Assembly (NCBI GenBank): GCA_015058405.1
Contig: SVCL01000140.1
Span: 1-36,006 of the forward strand
Source: Clostridium sp.
Lineage (GTDB): Bacteria; Bacillota; Clostridia; Clostridiales; Clostridiaceae
Direction of reading: 5' to 3'
DNA: 36,006 bases
The translations under genes and the position numbers were made by a program. This document shows, piece after piece, positions 1-8,422 of the stretch (position 1 is its first letter; every line of letters begins with the position of its first letter). A model generated the notes under the pieces. It saw only the letters and a program-made list of their open reading frames with translations, did not search any database and was not told where the DNA came from.

Positions 1-84
1 GGGAAATTAGATAATTTAATAATATTAAATACAGGTAAAGTGAATCCTTGCAGCAGATATTTAAAAGCTGTTAGAGGACTTTAA
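1..84 (+). CDS. 3' end of an unidentified gene (partial)
   Basis: Frame 1 is open from the first base and stops with TAA at 82-84, giving 27 residues that end in SRYLKAVRGL. The other two forward frames stop within the first 12 bases, so this is the likely coding frame of a gene that enters from the left. The piece is too short to assign a family and I do not recognise it. A short A/T-rich hairpin follows, then the ygiQ promoter. Confidence 0.5.
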   Translation, partial: GKLDNLIILNTGKVNPCSRYLKAVRGL

Positions 85-93
85 CTATACATA

Positions 94-119
94 CGGAAAA
101 ATATTTTTTTTATTTTCCG
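94..119 (+). terminator. weak hairpin after the partial upstream gene
   Basis: CGGAAAA at 94-100 pairs with TTTTCCG at 113-119 around a 12-base T-rich loop. The T-run lies in the loop and none follows the stem, so this is a poor intrinsic terminator by the usual criteria. Its position just after a stop codon is the main argument for it. Confidence 0.3.
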
Positions 120-154
120 AAAGTAACTTGACACTATCTACTTATTTTCACCAT

Positions 155-183
155 TTGAATATAAATCTTTTGTATGATAATAT
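155..183 (+). promoter_or_regulatory. sigma-A type promoter of the ygiQ-family gene
   Basis: TTGAAT at 155-160 and TAATAT at 178-183 are separated by 17 bases, and a TG at 175-176 makes an extended -10. The start codon at 229 is about 40 bases downstream of the expected transcription start, preceded by GGAG. Confidence 0.6.
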
Positions 184-228
184 TAAATGAAACTTTCAGA
201 ATAAATCTATGAAAATTGGAGAATAAAT

Positions 229-2184
229 ATGAAATTAGCTAAAGATTTTTTACCAATTAGTAAAGAAGATATGAAAAAACGTAATATAGATCAACTTGAC
301 TTTATAATAGTAACTGGAGATGCTTATGTAGATCATCCATCTTTCGGTACTGCTATTATAGGAAGAACTCTAGAATCTCAAGGTTTTACAGTAGGAATTA
401 TTGCTCAGCCTAAATGGCATGATGCAGAAGATTTCAAAAAACTTGGTACTCCAAAGTATGCTTTCTTAGTTAACTCTGGAAATATTGATTCTATGGTTAA
501 TCATTACACAGCAGCTAAGAGAAAGAGACATGATGATCTTTACTCTCCAGGGGGTAAAGGTGGCTACAGACCTGATAGAGCAGTAATTGTTTATTGTAAT
601 AGAATTAGAGAAGCATTTAAAGATGTTCCTATATTAATAGGTGGTATAGAAGCAAGTCTTAGACGATTTGCACATTATGATTATTGGGCTAATAAAGTTA
701 GAAGAAGTATTCTTTTAGACTCTAAAGCTGACCTTTTAATGTATGGTATGGGTGAAAAAACTGTCATTCAAATAGCTGAACTATTTAAATATGGTGGGAA
801 AATTTCTAACATGACATCTATTAGAGGAACTTGTTATGTAACTAAAGATATAAGTAACTTAGATAAATACTTAGTTTGTCCTTCTTATGAAGAAGTTGTA
901 GAAAGTAAAGAGGCTTATAATGAAGCTTATAAACTTCAATACTATGAACAAGATAACATAAGAGGCAGAGGATTAATCCAAAAGCACGGTGATAGATATT
1001 TAGTACAAAATCCACCTCAAGACGCTCTTACTAATGAGGAAATGGATTTTACATATAATTTACCTTTCACTAGAACTTATCACCCTATATATGAAGCAGA
1101 TGGTGGAATCCCTGCAATACGTGAAGTTAAATTTTCTATAACTAGTCACAGAGGATGTTACGGATCTTGTTCTTTCTGTGCATTAACTTTCCACCAAGGA
1201 AGAGTTATTCAAACTAGAAACGCAGATTCTGTAGTTGATGAAGCTAAATTATTAACAACACTACCTGACTTCAAGGGATATATACATGATGTTGGAGGAC
1301 CTACTGCTAACTTTAGACATAGAGCATGTAAAATTCAACTTAAAAATGGTACTTGTAGAAATAAACAATGTATGTTCCCTAAGCCTTGTAAAAACTTAAT
1401 TATAGATCATACTGAATACCTTTCTGTTTTAAGAAGAGTAAGATCTATAAAAGGAGTAAAAAAAGTATTTGTACGTTCTGGTATTAGATATGATTATCTT
1501 ATTCATGATAAAAATGATTCTTTCTTTAAAGAATTATGTGAACATCATATAAGTGGTCAGCTTAAGGTTGCACCAGAACACGTTACACCTAAAGTTTTAG
1601 CTCAAATGGGTAAACCAACTAGAGAAGTATATGATAAATTCGTAAATAAGTACTTTGATATAAATAAAAAAATAGATAAAAAGCAATTCTTAGTTCCTTA
1701 TTTAATGTCATCCCATCCAGGGTCAGACTTAGATGCAGCTATAGAACTTGCACAATATGTTAAAAGCATGGGATACACTCCAGAACAAGTTCAAGATTTC
1801 TACCCTACACCAGGTAGTTTATCTACAACAATTTACTATACAGGAGTTAACCCTTTAACTGGTGAAGAAGTTTATACACCAAAGACCCAAGAAGAAAAAG
1901 ATATGCAAAGAGCATTAATTCAATTTGCAGTTCCTAAAAACTATGAAAAAGTTAAAAAAGCATTAATTAAGGCTCATAGAGAAGACTTAATTGGTAACGG
2001 TAAAGATTGTTTAATACCTGCAACTCCAGGTAGATATAAGAATAATTCTAAATCTAAAAAGTCTTCATCTAACAGAAGTAATAATTCTTCTTCTAAAGAT
2101 GATAGAAATTCTTCTAATGAAAACACTAAAAATATGAGAAGAAAGTCTAGTCATAGTAAATCTTCAAGGGCTAAAAGAAGATAA
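229..2184 (+). CDS. ygiQ: YgiQ-family radical SAM protein
   Basis: The 651-residue protein belongs to the UPF0313/YgiQ family of radical S-adenosylmethionine enzymes, whose substrate is still unclear. The CX3CX2C motif for the [4Fe-4S] cluster is at C310, C314 and C317 (GCYGSCSFC). An N-terminal region of about 300 residues precedes it, as in the family. The last 50 or so residues are a low-complexity Ser/Lys/Asn/Arg tail, probably disordered. The ATG is preceded by GGAG at good spacing and by an extended -10 promoter. It is a single-gene unit, convergent with the membrane-protein gene downstream. The family call is secure; the reaction is unknown. Confidence 0.93.
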   Translation: MKLAKDFLPISKEDMKKRNIDQLDFIIVTGDAYVDHPSFGTAIIGRTLESQGFTVGIIAQPKWHDAEDFKKLGTPKYAFLVNSGNIDSMVNHYTAAKRKRHDDLYSPGGKGGYRPDRAVIVYCNRIREAFKDVPILIGGIEASLRRFAHYDYWANKVRRSILLDSKADLLMYGMGEKTVIQIAELFKYGGKISNMTSIRGTCYVTKDISNLDKYLVCPSYEEVVESKEAYNEAYKLQYYEQDNIRGRGLIQKHGDRYLVQNPPQDALTNEEMDFTYNLPFTRTYHPIYEADGGIPAIREVKFSITSHRGCYGSCSFCALTFHQGRVIQTRNADSVVDEAKLLTTLPDFKGYIHDVGGPTANFRHRACKIQLKNGTCRNKQCMFPKPCKNLIIDHTEYLSVLRRVRSIKGVKKVFVRSGIRYDYLIHDKNDSFFKELCEHHISGQLKVAPEHVTPKVLAQMGKPTREVYDKFVNKYFDINKKIDKKQFLVPYLMSSHPGSDLDAAIELAQYVKSMGYTPEQVQDFYPTPGSLSTTIYYTGVNPLTGEEVYTPKTQEEKDMQRALIQFAVPKNYEKVKKALIKAHREDLIGNGKDCLIPATPGRYKNNSKSKKSSSNRSNNSSSKDDRNSSNENTKNMRRKSSHSKSSRAKRR

Positions 2185-2201
2185 TCACCATAAAGCTATG
2201 A

Positions 2202-2231
2202 AATGAGCTGTATCAAAGGATACAGCTCATT
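2202..2231. terminator. bidirectional terminator hairpin between convergent genes
   Basis: A perfect 13-bp stem (2202-2214 with 2219-2231) closes a 4-base loop. It lies between the stop of the ygiQ-family gene and the stop of the convergent membrane-protein gene. The trailing sequence is A/T-rich on both sides without a long T-run, so termination strength is uncertain although the stem is very stable. Confidence 0.7.
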
Positions 2232-2234
2232 AAA

Positions 2235-2879
2235 TTAATTTCGTTTAAAAGTATTAATAGCTAAATTAATAATCATTATGAATATAGCATCTCCTACTAA
2301 TGGATAAGGAAAAACTCTAATTCCACCAATATATATAACAGATTCAACTATAACTATTATAAGCCCTATTATTAAATATATTATTCCAACCTTATTACTA
2401 TTAGGTTTACCAAAAAAATAAACGCAAAATAATAATAATATTCCTAATACAATTAATGAAATCAAATATACTAATGTCTCATTCTCTAAATTAATAACAT
2501 ATCCAAAGTTAGGGTCTAATATAACTTTTCCTTTTACAAAATGCATAACTATAAAATATAATATAGCCAGTATTATTGCTACTATATAATGTATGCCAAA
2601 GTCTAATTTATCCCATCTTAAATATACATAAGATAAAGCTAATACCATAAGAGGAATAGCTAAATGATTTAAAAACAATACTTCTTTAAGAAAATATGCT
2701 AAATTAGGATTTTTAATAACACATACTAAAAATAAAGCAATATATCTAAATATCAATAAAACACTTACTATGCCCATATATATTCTTATTTTCTTAGGAC
2801 ATAATATTAAGTTTTTTTGTATTAATAATATAAGCAGAAAAATAATAAGTAACAAAAAGATGTAATAGGCTAAAATCAC
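2235..2879 (-). CDS. hypothetical multi-spanning membrane protein
   Basis: The 214-residue protein is extremely hydrophobic, with about six or seven predicted membrane segments separated by short charged loops (for example RWDKLDFG and FGKPNSNK). I do not recognise a family and see no catalytic motif. The start is GTG, supported by GGGAGGG eight bases upstream. It lies 54 bases downstream of the lipid-kinase gene on the same strand with no clear terminator between, so the two may be cotranscribed, which would fit a membrane-lipid context. Function is unknown. Confidence 0.7.
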   Translation of the reverse strand: MILAYYIFLLLIIFLLILLIQKNLILCPKKIRIYMGIVSVLLIFRYIALFLVCVIKNPNLAYFLKEVLFLNHLAIPLMVLALSYVYLRWDKLDFGIHYIVAIILAILYFIVMHFVKGKVILDPNFGYVINLENETLVYLISLIVLGILLLFCVYFFGKPNSNKVGIIYLIIGLIIVIVESVIYIGGIRVFPYPLVGDAIFIMIINLAINTFKRN

Positions 2880-2933
2880 GCTCTAAAGCCCTCCCAACAT
2901 AATTACTGTTACTTATTATTATTATTTTACACT

Positions 2934-3812
2934 TTACTTTATTCCCAATATCTGTAATTCACCCTTAATACATTGAATATGTAAAGGGAAATCAGGACCT
3001 TTTTCTCCATCTATATCTGTTACTATATCTTCATTACACTCTATTACTAAATCATCAGTTTTGAAATAAATCACTTTATCCGAATCTAAATGTTCACCTT
3101 TTAGTATTTTTATAAACAAAGGTAATATTTCTCTTATAGCTACTGCTTTTATCATTATTACATCTAAATATCCATCTTCTAAATCAGCTCTTGTAGCTAA
3201 ACTAAAACTTCCTGCAGTTTTTCCATTAAACACAAGGATTAAATACATTTCACCATCATAGTTAACTTCTTTTGATATAAGCTTAACTTTTAACTTCCTA
3301 AAATTAGGTAGTTCTTCTATACCTTTTATATAATAAGCTAGCTTTCCTATAGTATTTTTCAAATTAACATCTGTCTTTTGAGATACATCTGTAAACAGAC
3401 CTGTACTAGCTACATTCACAAAATATTTATCATTAATCTTACCCATATCTATAGCTTTAGGTTGCATTTTTAATATATTTTCACAAGCTTCTGTAACATC
3501 TTCTGAAATTCCGAGGAATGTCCCAAAATCATTAGCTGTTCCAACTGGTAAAATTGCTATAGGAAGATTTTTTCCTCTTGAAAACATGGCATTAACTACT
3601 GAATCTACAGTACCATCACCACCTGCAATTAAAATATATTCATAAGTATCATCTACTATATCAAATGCTTCTGAAATATCTCTACCTTTTTGTATCCTGT
3701 ATGGAACTACTTGAAATCCATTTTCTTGATGTATACTAACCACTTTATCTATTTCATGCAAAATAACATTCTCACCTGAATAAGGATTATATATAAATCT
3801 AACTTTCTTCAT
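2934..3812 (-). CDS. diacylglycerol/lipid kinase, YegS/DagK family
   Basis: This 292-residue protein has the DAGK catalytic fold. The nucleotide-binding GGDGT signature is at residues 64-68, followed by TVDSVVNAM, and the N-terminus IYNPYSG is typical of YegS/BmrU-type lipid kinases. Such enzymes use ATP to phosphorylate diacylglycerol or related lipids at the inner membrane face, recycling lipid-turnover products. The length matches the family. The ATG follows CGGAGG. It is divergently transcribed from pssA, another phospholipid gene, so the intergenic region may balance both. Substrate (diacylglycerol, undecaprenol or other) cannot be told from the sequence. Confidence 0.9.
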   Translation of the reverse strand: MKKVRFIYNPYSGENVILHEIDKVVSIHQENGFQVVPYRIQKGRDISEAFDIVDDTYEYILIAGGDGTVDSVVNAMFSRGKNLPIAILPVGTANDFGTFLGISEDVTEACENILKMQPKAIDMGKINDKYFVNVASTGLFTDVSQKTDVNLKNTIGKLAYYIKGIEELPNFRKLKVKLISKEVNYDGEMYLILVFNGKTAGSFSLATRADLEDGYLDVIMIKAVAIREILPLFIKILKGEHLDSDKVIYFKTDDLVIECNEDIVTDIDGEKGPDFPLHIQCIKGELQILGIK

Positions 3813-3842
3813 AATTACCTCCGTGAAATTATCCTACAAAGG

Positions 3843-3871
3843 ATTATATCATCAATCCCATATATTGTCGA
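3843..3871 (-). promoter_or_regulatory. promoter of the lipid-kinase gene
   Basis: Read on the minus strand, TCGACA (3866-3871) and TATAAT (3843-3848) are 17 bases apart, and a TG one base upstream makes an extended -10 (TGATATAAT). This is a near-consensus vegetative promoter with a short leader before the ATG at 3812. Confidence 0.7.
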
Positions 3872-3980
3872 GGAACTCCACTCCTTACTTTTTTTTGATT
3901 ATATTGAATATGAAGGAATATTTGTTACATTAAATTTTCCTTAAAGTAAAGACCTATCTCTTATATTATACCAATTTATA

Positions 3981-3989
3981 TGATATAAT
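3981..3989 (+). promoter_or_regulatory. extended -10 promoter of pssA
   Basis: TGATATAAT lies 39 bases upstream of the pssA ATG. The -35 region (about 3961-3966, TTATAT) is poor, which is acceptable for an extended -10 promoter. AGGAG precedes the start codon. Confidence 0.55.
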
Positions 3990-4027
3990 TACTCACTGTA
4001 ATAATATTTTATTTTAGGAGTGATTAT

Positions 4028-4549
4028 ATGAAGAAAAGCTGTATTCCTAATATATTTACCTTTATTAATCTTTCATGTGGGGTTTTATCTATTTTATCTA
4101 CTCACGAAGGTAACTATTTGGTAGCAAGCATATTTATTCTTTTAGCAGGTTTAGTTGATAGATATGATGGTAGAGTTGCTCGTTTTCTTAATGTTTCAAG
4201 TGAACTAGGCAAGGAATTAGACTCTTTAGCAGACTTAGTTTCATTTGGTGTAGCACCTTCTATCTTAATGTACTTAATGTTTAATTTACGTACACTAGGT
4301 CCATATGGCATAATAGGTATAATAATATTATTAACAGTTCCTATTTGTGGTGCTTTTAGACTTGCTAGATACAACACTTCATCTTTTGATGGTGTATTCA
4401 CAGGAATTCCAATAACTATAATAGGATGTCTTTTATCTCTTATTCCTATTATTAGCTTATGGGTTACTATCCCTTTATTTATAATTGTAATTCTTATGTT
4501 ATTAGGCTCTTACTTAATGGTAAGTACCTTACATTTAAAAAAGATATAA
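4028..4549 (+). CDS. pssA: CDP-diacylglycerol--serine O-phosphatidyltransferase (PssA)
   Basis: PssA makes phosphatidylserine from CDP-diacylglycerol and L-serine, the first step to phosphatidylethanolamine. The CDP-alcohol phosphotransferase signature DGX2ARX8GX3DX3D is intact, running from DGRVAR to DSLAD at about residues 49-71. Four or more hydrophobic segments place it in the membrane. At 173 residues it matches the short Firmicutes type. The ATG follows AGGAG. No decarboxylase (psd) lies next to it here. Serine as the alcohol is inferred from overall similarity and the N-terminal IPNIFTFINLSCG; the superfamily call is certain. Confidence 0.9.
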   Translation: MKKSCIPNIFTFINLSCGVLSILSTHEGNYLVASIFILLAGLVDRYDGRVARFLNVSSELGKELDSLADLVSFGVAPSILMYLMFNLRTLGPYGIIGIIILLTVPICGAFRLARYNTSSFDGVFTGIPITIIGCLLSLIPIISLWVTIPLFIIVILMLLGSYLMVSTLHLKKI

Positions 4550-4550
4550 T

Positions 4551-4600
4551 AAAATCTCTAACACATTGAAGGTAAAATCCTTCATTATGTTAGAGATTTT
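4551..4600. terminator. strong terminator between pssA and the convergent gene
   Basis: AAAATCTCTAACA (4551-4563) pairs perfectly with 4588-4600, and inner bases extend the stem. On the plus strand the descending arm runs into seven T residues, a classical intrinsic terminator for pssA. On the minus strand the trailing T-run is short, so it is probably weaker in that direction. Confidence 0.85.
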
Positions 4601-4601
4601 T

Positions 4602-4952
4602 TTAATCTTCATCTTCTTTATTACTATCATTATTATCTAATTCGTCATATATTTCGGTCTTTATATTATTTTTTATTGTCCCCTGAGAAATAACCTCATT
4701 TTTTAAATAACAATACTTAACATAAGAACTTTCACACTTATCTACTACCTTTAAAATACTATCTATTAAATCCCCTACTTCATTTATTCTTTCCATAGTA
4801 TGTTTCATCTCACTTTTTTTAGCTGAAGCAATATTATTAAGATCAGTAGCACTGCTAACTAATACTCTATATATCTCTATATAATTTCTTAAAAGACCAG
4901 TTAAATTGTTTAAATCCTCATAGTGTCCCTTTATTACTTTTTCATAGCTCAA
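4602..4952 (-). CDS. hypothetical protein, helical, 116 residues
   Basis: The protein is predicted to be mostly alpha-helical and probably coiled coil, with an acidic disordered C-terminus (DELDNNDSNKEDED). There is no signal peptide or membrane segment and I do not recognise a family. The start is TTG: AGGAGG sits eight bases upstream and the only nearby ATG is out of frame. It lies downstream of the rubrerythrin pair on the same strand but is separated from it by a hairpin. The composition recalls small structural or regulatory proteins of clostridia; no function is proposed. Confidence 0.65.
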   Translation of the reverse strand: MSYEKVIKGHYEDLNNLTGLLRNYIEIYRVLVSSATDLNNIASAKKSEMKHTMERINEVGDLIDSILKVVDKCESSYVKYCYLKNEVISQGTIKNNIKTEIYDELDNNDSNKEDED

Positions 4953-4989
4953 ATTAAGGCCTCCTAAAATATTTTTTTCATCAAATAAG

Positions 4990-5016
4990 GGCTAAGTAAT
5001 ATTTTAATACTTAGCC
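4990..5016 (-). terminator. hairpin after the small acidic gene
   Basis: GGCTAAGTA (4990-4998) and TACTTAGCC (5008-5016) form a perfect 9-bp stem with a 9-base loop, just past the stop of the 71-residue gene. The T-run on the minus strand is weak (CTTATTTG), so some readthrough into the next gene is possible. Confidence 0.5.
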
Positions 5017-5037
5017 ATTAATACGTTCAATGTATTT

Positions 5038-5253
5038 CTATACTAAATCTGCATCTTGATTAATTTCACTTTCCACGTATTCTTCATCAGATTCTTCCAA
5101 AGCCTCTACCTCTATGCTACCTTCTTCTAAATACTTTTTGCCTTGAACCATCTCAATTTCTTCAGAGATTCCTCTGTACTCTTCTTCATAAATATCCAAA
5201 TCATCTACTGGAACTACTTTAACAAAAAATTCATCTGGCATTCTATAATACAT
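5038..5253 (-). CDS. small acidic protein of unknown function
   Basis: The 71-residue protein is very rich in Glu and Asp, and its N-terminus, MYYRMPDEFFVKVVPVD, is the only part that looks folded. It starts with ATG after AGGAG and lies 18 bases downstream of rubrerythrin, so it is almost certainly in the same transcript. No family is recognised. Coupling to rubrerythrin hints at a role in oxidative stress or as a partner protein, but this rests only on position. Confidence 0.6.
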   Translation of the reverse strand: MYYRMPDEFFVKVVPVDDLDIYEEEYRGISEEIEMVQGKKYLEEGSIEVEALEESDEEYVESEINQDADLV

Positions 5254-5271
5254 ATTTATTCTCCTATTAAA

Positions 5272-5808
5272 TTAATTAACTTCACAATATTGTTTAAAAT
5301 ATTCTCTAGGATATTTGCATAGAGGACAATTCTTAGGTGCTTCTTTACCTTCATGAATATATCCACAATTCATACATTTCCAAAGAATCACTTCTTCACA
5401 TTTGAACATCTTATCATTGCTTATCTTATTAGCTAACTTTTTAAACATTTCTGCATGTTTCTCTTCTACCTCTTGTAGTTCCTTATAAAAATTTGCTATT
5501 TCTACAAAACCTTCTTGCCTAGCTATATCTTCAAATTCTTTATAAATCTTCTTACTTTCTTCTGATTCTCCCCAAATGGATTCTCTCAAATTTTCTTCTG
5601 TAGTTCCTATCTTTTTTAAAAATCTATTAAAAGCTTCTCGTGCATGGGCTTTTTCATTATCTGATGTAATATCAAATATTTCTCCAACCCACCTAAAGCC
5701 TTCACACCTAGCTTTTTCTGCATAAAGAGAATATTTAGTTCTAGCCCTACATTCTCCTGCAAAAGTTTTATAAAGGCACTTTTCTGTTTTACTTCCTTTT
5801 AAGTTCAT
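5272..5808 (-). CDS. rbr: rubrerythrin
   Basis: Rubrerythrin reduces hydrogen peroxide in the cytoplasm of anaerobes through a non-haem di-iron site. The N-terminal ferritin-like four-helix domain carries the expected ligands in GECRARTKY, NEKAHAREAF and EVEEKHAEMF. The C-terminal rubredoxin domain has the two Cys pairs CMNCGY and CPLCKYP for an Fe(SCys)4 centre. At 178 residues it has the usual length. The ATG follows AGGAG. It leads a two-gene unit with the small acidic gene downstream. The call is secure; peroxide as physiological substrate is family knowledge. Confidence 0.95.
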   Translation of the reverse strand: MNLKGSKTEKCLYKTFAGECRARTKYSLYAEKARCEGFRWVGEIFDITSDNEKAHAREAFNRFLKKIGTTEENLRESIWGESEESKKIYKEFEDIARQEGFVEIANFYKELQEVEEKHAEMFKKLANKISNDKMFKCEEVILWKCMNCGYIHEGKEAPKNCPLCKYPREYFKQYCEVN

Positions 5809-5865
5809 ATTGTTTCTCCTAATTTTTTTCTCCTATACTTAGACTATTCATATATTTTTAAAATG

Positions 5866-7242
5866 TTACTTATCAACCATAGTCACCTTTCCAGTATAAT
5901 CACAAATTAAATAGAACTCTTTATTATCCTTGCCTTTAGTTATAAGTTTTACTGTATGTCCCCATAAAGTTTGTAAATACTTCAAAGTTTCTTTTGCATA
6001 AGAAAGCTCTAATTCTCTGCCATCAAATACATGCTCTAATGTAAGCATATTATCTTGCTTATTTAAATCTATTACTCTAATATAAGGCACTGAACCAAGT
6101 CCACTAGTGAATGCAAGATTATTTCTTATTTCCTTCCATCCTTCTTCATCTGAAACTTCTTCTATTATATAATCAAAACTTCTCTTACCGTACTCAAATA
6201 AATTTAATTCTTCACATAATTCTCTTGTTAAGTATCTTCTAATAAAAGAAGCATCTCTTTCAACTTCTCTTACTTCAAATATTTTTTCTCTTCCATATCT
6301 CTTATCTAAATCTTGAAATATTTTAAAACCAATATAATACGGATTTAATCCACCTACAATAGGCGCTACTACATCATTATGTCTTTTTAAAAACTCAAAG
6401 TGCAATCCTTCTGGCAAATCTAATTCCTTTAGAATTGTATAATGCCAAAAACTTGCCCATCCTTCATTCATTGTCTTTGTTTCTATTTGAGGTAGAAAAT
6501 ATTCTGTTTCTCTTTTCACTATTCGTAATATATTTTTTTCCCATTCCTCTAAATCTCCATATTGTATTATAAATCCTAAAACATCATCATAAGGTTCTAA
6601 CGGAACTTTATCTAAATCAGGCAACTCAACATTAATTTCAGGATCTAATATACTCCTATTTTCCGTTCTTCTTCTATACTCTTCTAATATTCCTTTCCTT
6701 ATTTCTTCATCAGTTTTTTCTGTTCTTCCTATTACCCTAGATACATTTAACTTAACTGCATGTGCTGCATCTAGTATTCTTTCAACTTTTTCATACCCTA
6801 TTCCAGGAGTATTAATATATGTTCTTATAGTATCTGCATCTAATTTAAATAATTCTAATGAATACCTAGCTTTTGTTCCTTGTTTAAATAATCTATTATT
6901 CTTAAAAAAATCATTATGTCCATATACATGAGCCATTGTTAATATCTGAAGTAACAATGTGTTTTCTCTCATCAAATAAGCTAAACAAGGATCAGAATTT
7001 ATAACCATCTCATAAGGTAAACCTGTCAGATTAAAAGAGTATAAAGTTTTATTTTTATCGTAAGATTTTCCAAAACTCCAATGAGGATACCTAGAAGGCA
7101 TACCTAAGTATGCCTCATAGCCTAACATTTCATCAAATCCTACTATTTCATATTCTTGAGGGTAAAAGTCTAATCCTAATTCAATTACTTTCTTTTCTAT
7201 CTTTTCATTCCATTTTACTAGATCTTTAATAGTATAGTCCAA
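5866..7242 (-). CDS. spoVR: SpoVR family protein
   Basis: The 458-residue protein is a SpoVR homologue, a family needed for normal spore cortex in Bacillus but of unknown biochemistry. Recognisable conserved stretches are the N-terminal YPQEYEIVGFDEMLGYEAY, the NEGWASFWHY block and NPYYIGFKIFQDL. The start is TTG: GGAGGAG, inside the end of yhbH, lies about nine bases upstream. Only four bases separate the two genes, so translation is probably coupled. The prkA-yhbH-spoVR order is a conserved unit of spore formers and of some proteobacteria. Confidence 0.92.
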   Translation of the reverse strand: MDYTIKDLVKWNEKIEKKVIELGLDFYPQEYEIVGFDEMLGYEAYLGMPSRYPHWSFGKSYDKNKTLYSFNLTGLPYEMVINSDPCLAYLMRENTLLLQILTMAHVYGHNDFFKNNRLFKQGTKARYSLELFKLDADTIRTYINTPGIGYEKVERILDAAHAVKLNVSRVIGRTEKTDEEIRKGILEEYRRRTENRSILDPEINVELPDLDKVPLEPYDDVLGFIIQYGDLEEWEKNILRIVKRETEYFLPQIETKTMNEGWASFWHYTILKELDLPEGLHFEFLKRHNDVVAPIVGGLNPYYIGFKIFQDLDKRYGREKIFEVREVERDASFIRRYLTRELCEELNLFEYGKRSFDYIIEEVSDEEGWKEIRNNLAFTSGLGSVPYIRVIDLNKQDNMLTLEHVFDGRELELSYAKETLKYLQTLWGHTVKLITKGKDNKEFYLICDYTGKVTMVDK

Positions 7243-7246
7243 GCCT

Positions 7247-8416
7247 TTACTCCTCCTTTAATTCCTTACTTAGCATAAATTTTAGTGCTTCCCATAAATC
7301 CTTTTTCTCCTTAACTATTACAGGAACAAAGTTACTTTCTTCAATTTCCTTTTCAAACCTGTAATACATAGTAGTAGAATACGTTGATGGCAATAATTCT
7401 GCATATCCAAACATATTGCTTACTGCACTTAATTCCTTTACTGCTTTCATTGCTTTTTCATTGTCTTCAGTCCAGTTATCCCCATCAGACGCATATACAG
7501 GATAAATATTCCACATACCTGGTGGATAACTTTCTCTAATTAAATCTAAAGCTAAATTTAATCCACTAGAAATATAAGTACCTCCAGATTCAGCTTTATG
7601 GAAAAACTCATATTCATTAACCTTTTTAGCAACAGTAGTGTGAGAAATAAACTCAAAAGCTAAGTTATTATATTTTCTTCTAAGAAATTTTGATAAAACA
7701 AAGAAGAATGATCTAGCCAAAAATTTCTTTGAACTATCCATAGAACCTGATACATCCATAATAAAAATCATAACAGCATTACTTTCACGCTTTGGTTTTG
7801 TTTTTACTCTATAATATCTTAAATCTTCCTCTTTAAAAGGGAATCTCTCAATTTCTTCTTCAATATTCTCTTCTCTCAAGGCTCTCTTTTTCCCTTGTTT
7901 TCGAGCAATCTTAGACATTACGGTCTTCTTTTTTGCTAGTCTTGGTTTTATTCCATACTTCTGATAGCCTTGCCTTCTTCCTGCAGATTCAGTTACTATT
8001 TCAGAATATTTCTTTCTATCTAAATTAGGTAAATCCAAATCCTCAGTAATGTAATCTAACAATTCTTCTAAAGTAATTTCTGTTTCATATATATCTTCCC
8101 CTTCGTTATTACCAGCTCCATTATTACCTTTACCTCTTTGACTGGCCGAACCAACCTTATCTCCTCTTTTTTCATCTCCAACACCTGTTGCTACTCCTTT
8201 AGAATTTCTTCCGTATACAAACTGATATTCTTTAATTCCCCTTATTGGAATCTTAAACTTTTTATTTTTTCCTTCACCTATAATGCTTTCTTCTGATAAA
8301 ATATCACCCAAATTTTCTTTGATTGATTTTTCTACTAACTGCCTGTGTCTTCTTCTATCTTCAATGGATCTATCATGATCTACTTGAGTATCACTATTAT
8401 CCCTAAAGATGGCCAT
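7247..8416 (-). CDS. yhbH: YhbH/YeaH protein (DUF444), VWA-like
   Basis: This 389-residue DUF444 protein has an Arg/Lys-rich, partly disordered N-terminal half and a von Willebrand A-like C-terminal half with the MIDAS start DVSGSM at residues 221-226. The family is tied to the PrkA kinase and to sporulation or stress, probably as a protein-interaction adaptor. The ATG lies six bases after the prkA stop. Its own ribosome site (AAAGAGAT) is weak and overlaps the prkA end, so translational coupling to prkA is likely. The Gly/Asn-rich loop around residues 90-107 looks like a linker. Confidence 0.92.
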   Translation of the reverse strand: MAIFRDNSDTQVDHDRSIEDRRRHRQLVEKSIKENLGDILSEESIIGEGKNKKFKIPIRGIKEYQFVYGRNSKGVATGVGDEKRGDKVGSASQRGKGNNGAGNNEGEDIYETEITLEELLDYITEDLDLPNLDRKKYSEIVTESAGRRQGYQKYGIKPRLAKKKTVMSKIARKQGKKRALREENIEEEIERFPFKEEDLRYYRVKTKPKRESNAVMIFIMDVSGSMDSSKKFLARSFFFVLSKFLRRKYNNLAFEFISHTTVAKKVNEYEFFHKAESGGTYISSGLNLALDLIRESYPPGMWNIYPVYASDGDNWTEDNEKAMKAVKELSAVSNMFGYAELLPSTYSTTMYYRFEKEIEESNFVPVIVKEKKDLWEALKFMLSKELKEE

Positions 8417-8422
8417 ATCTCT

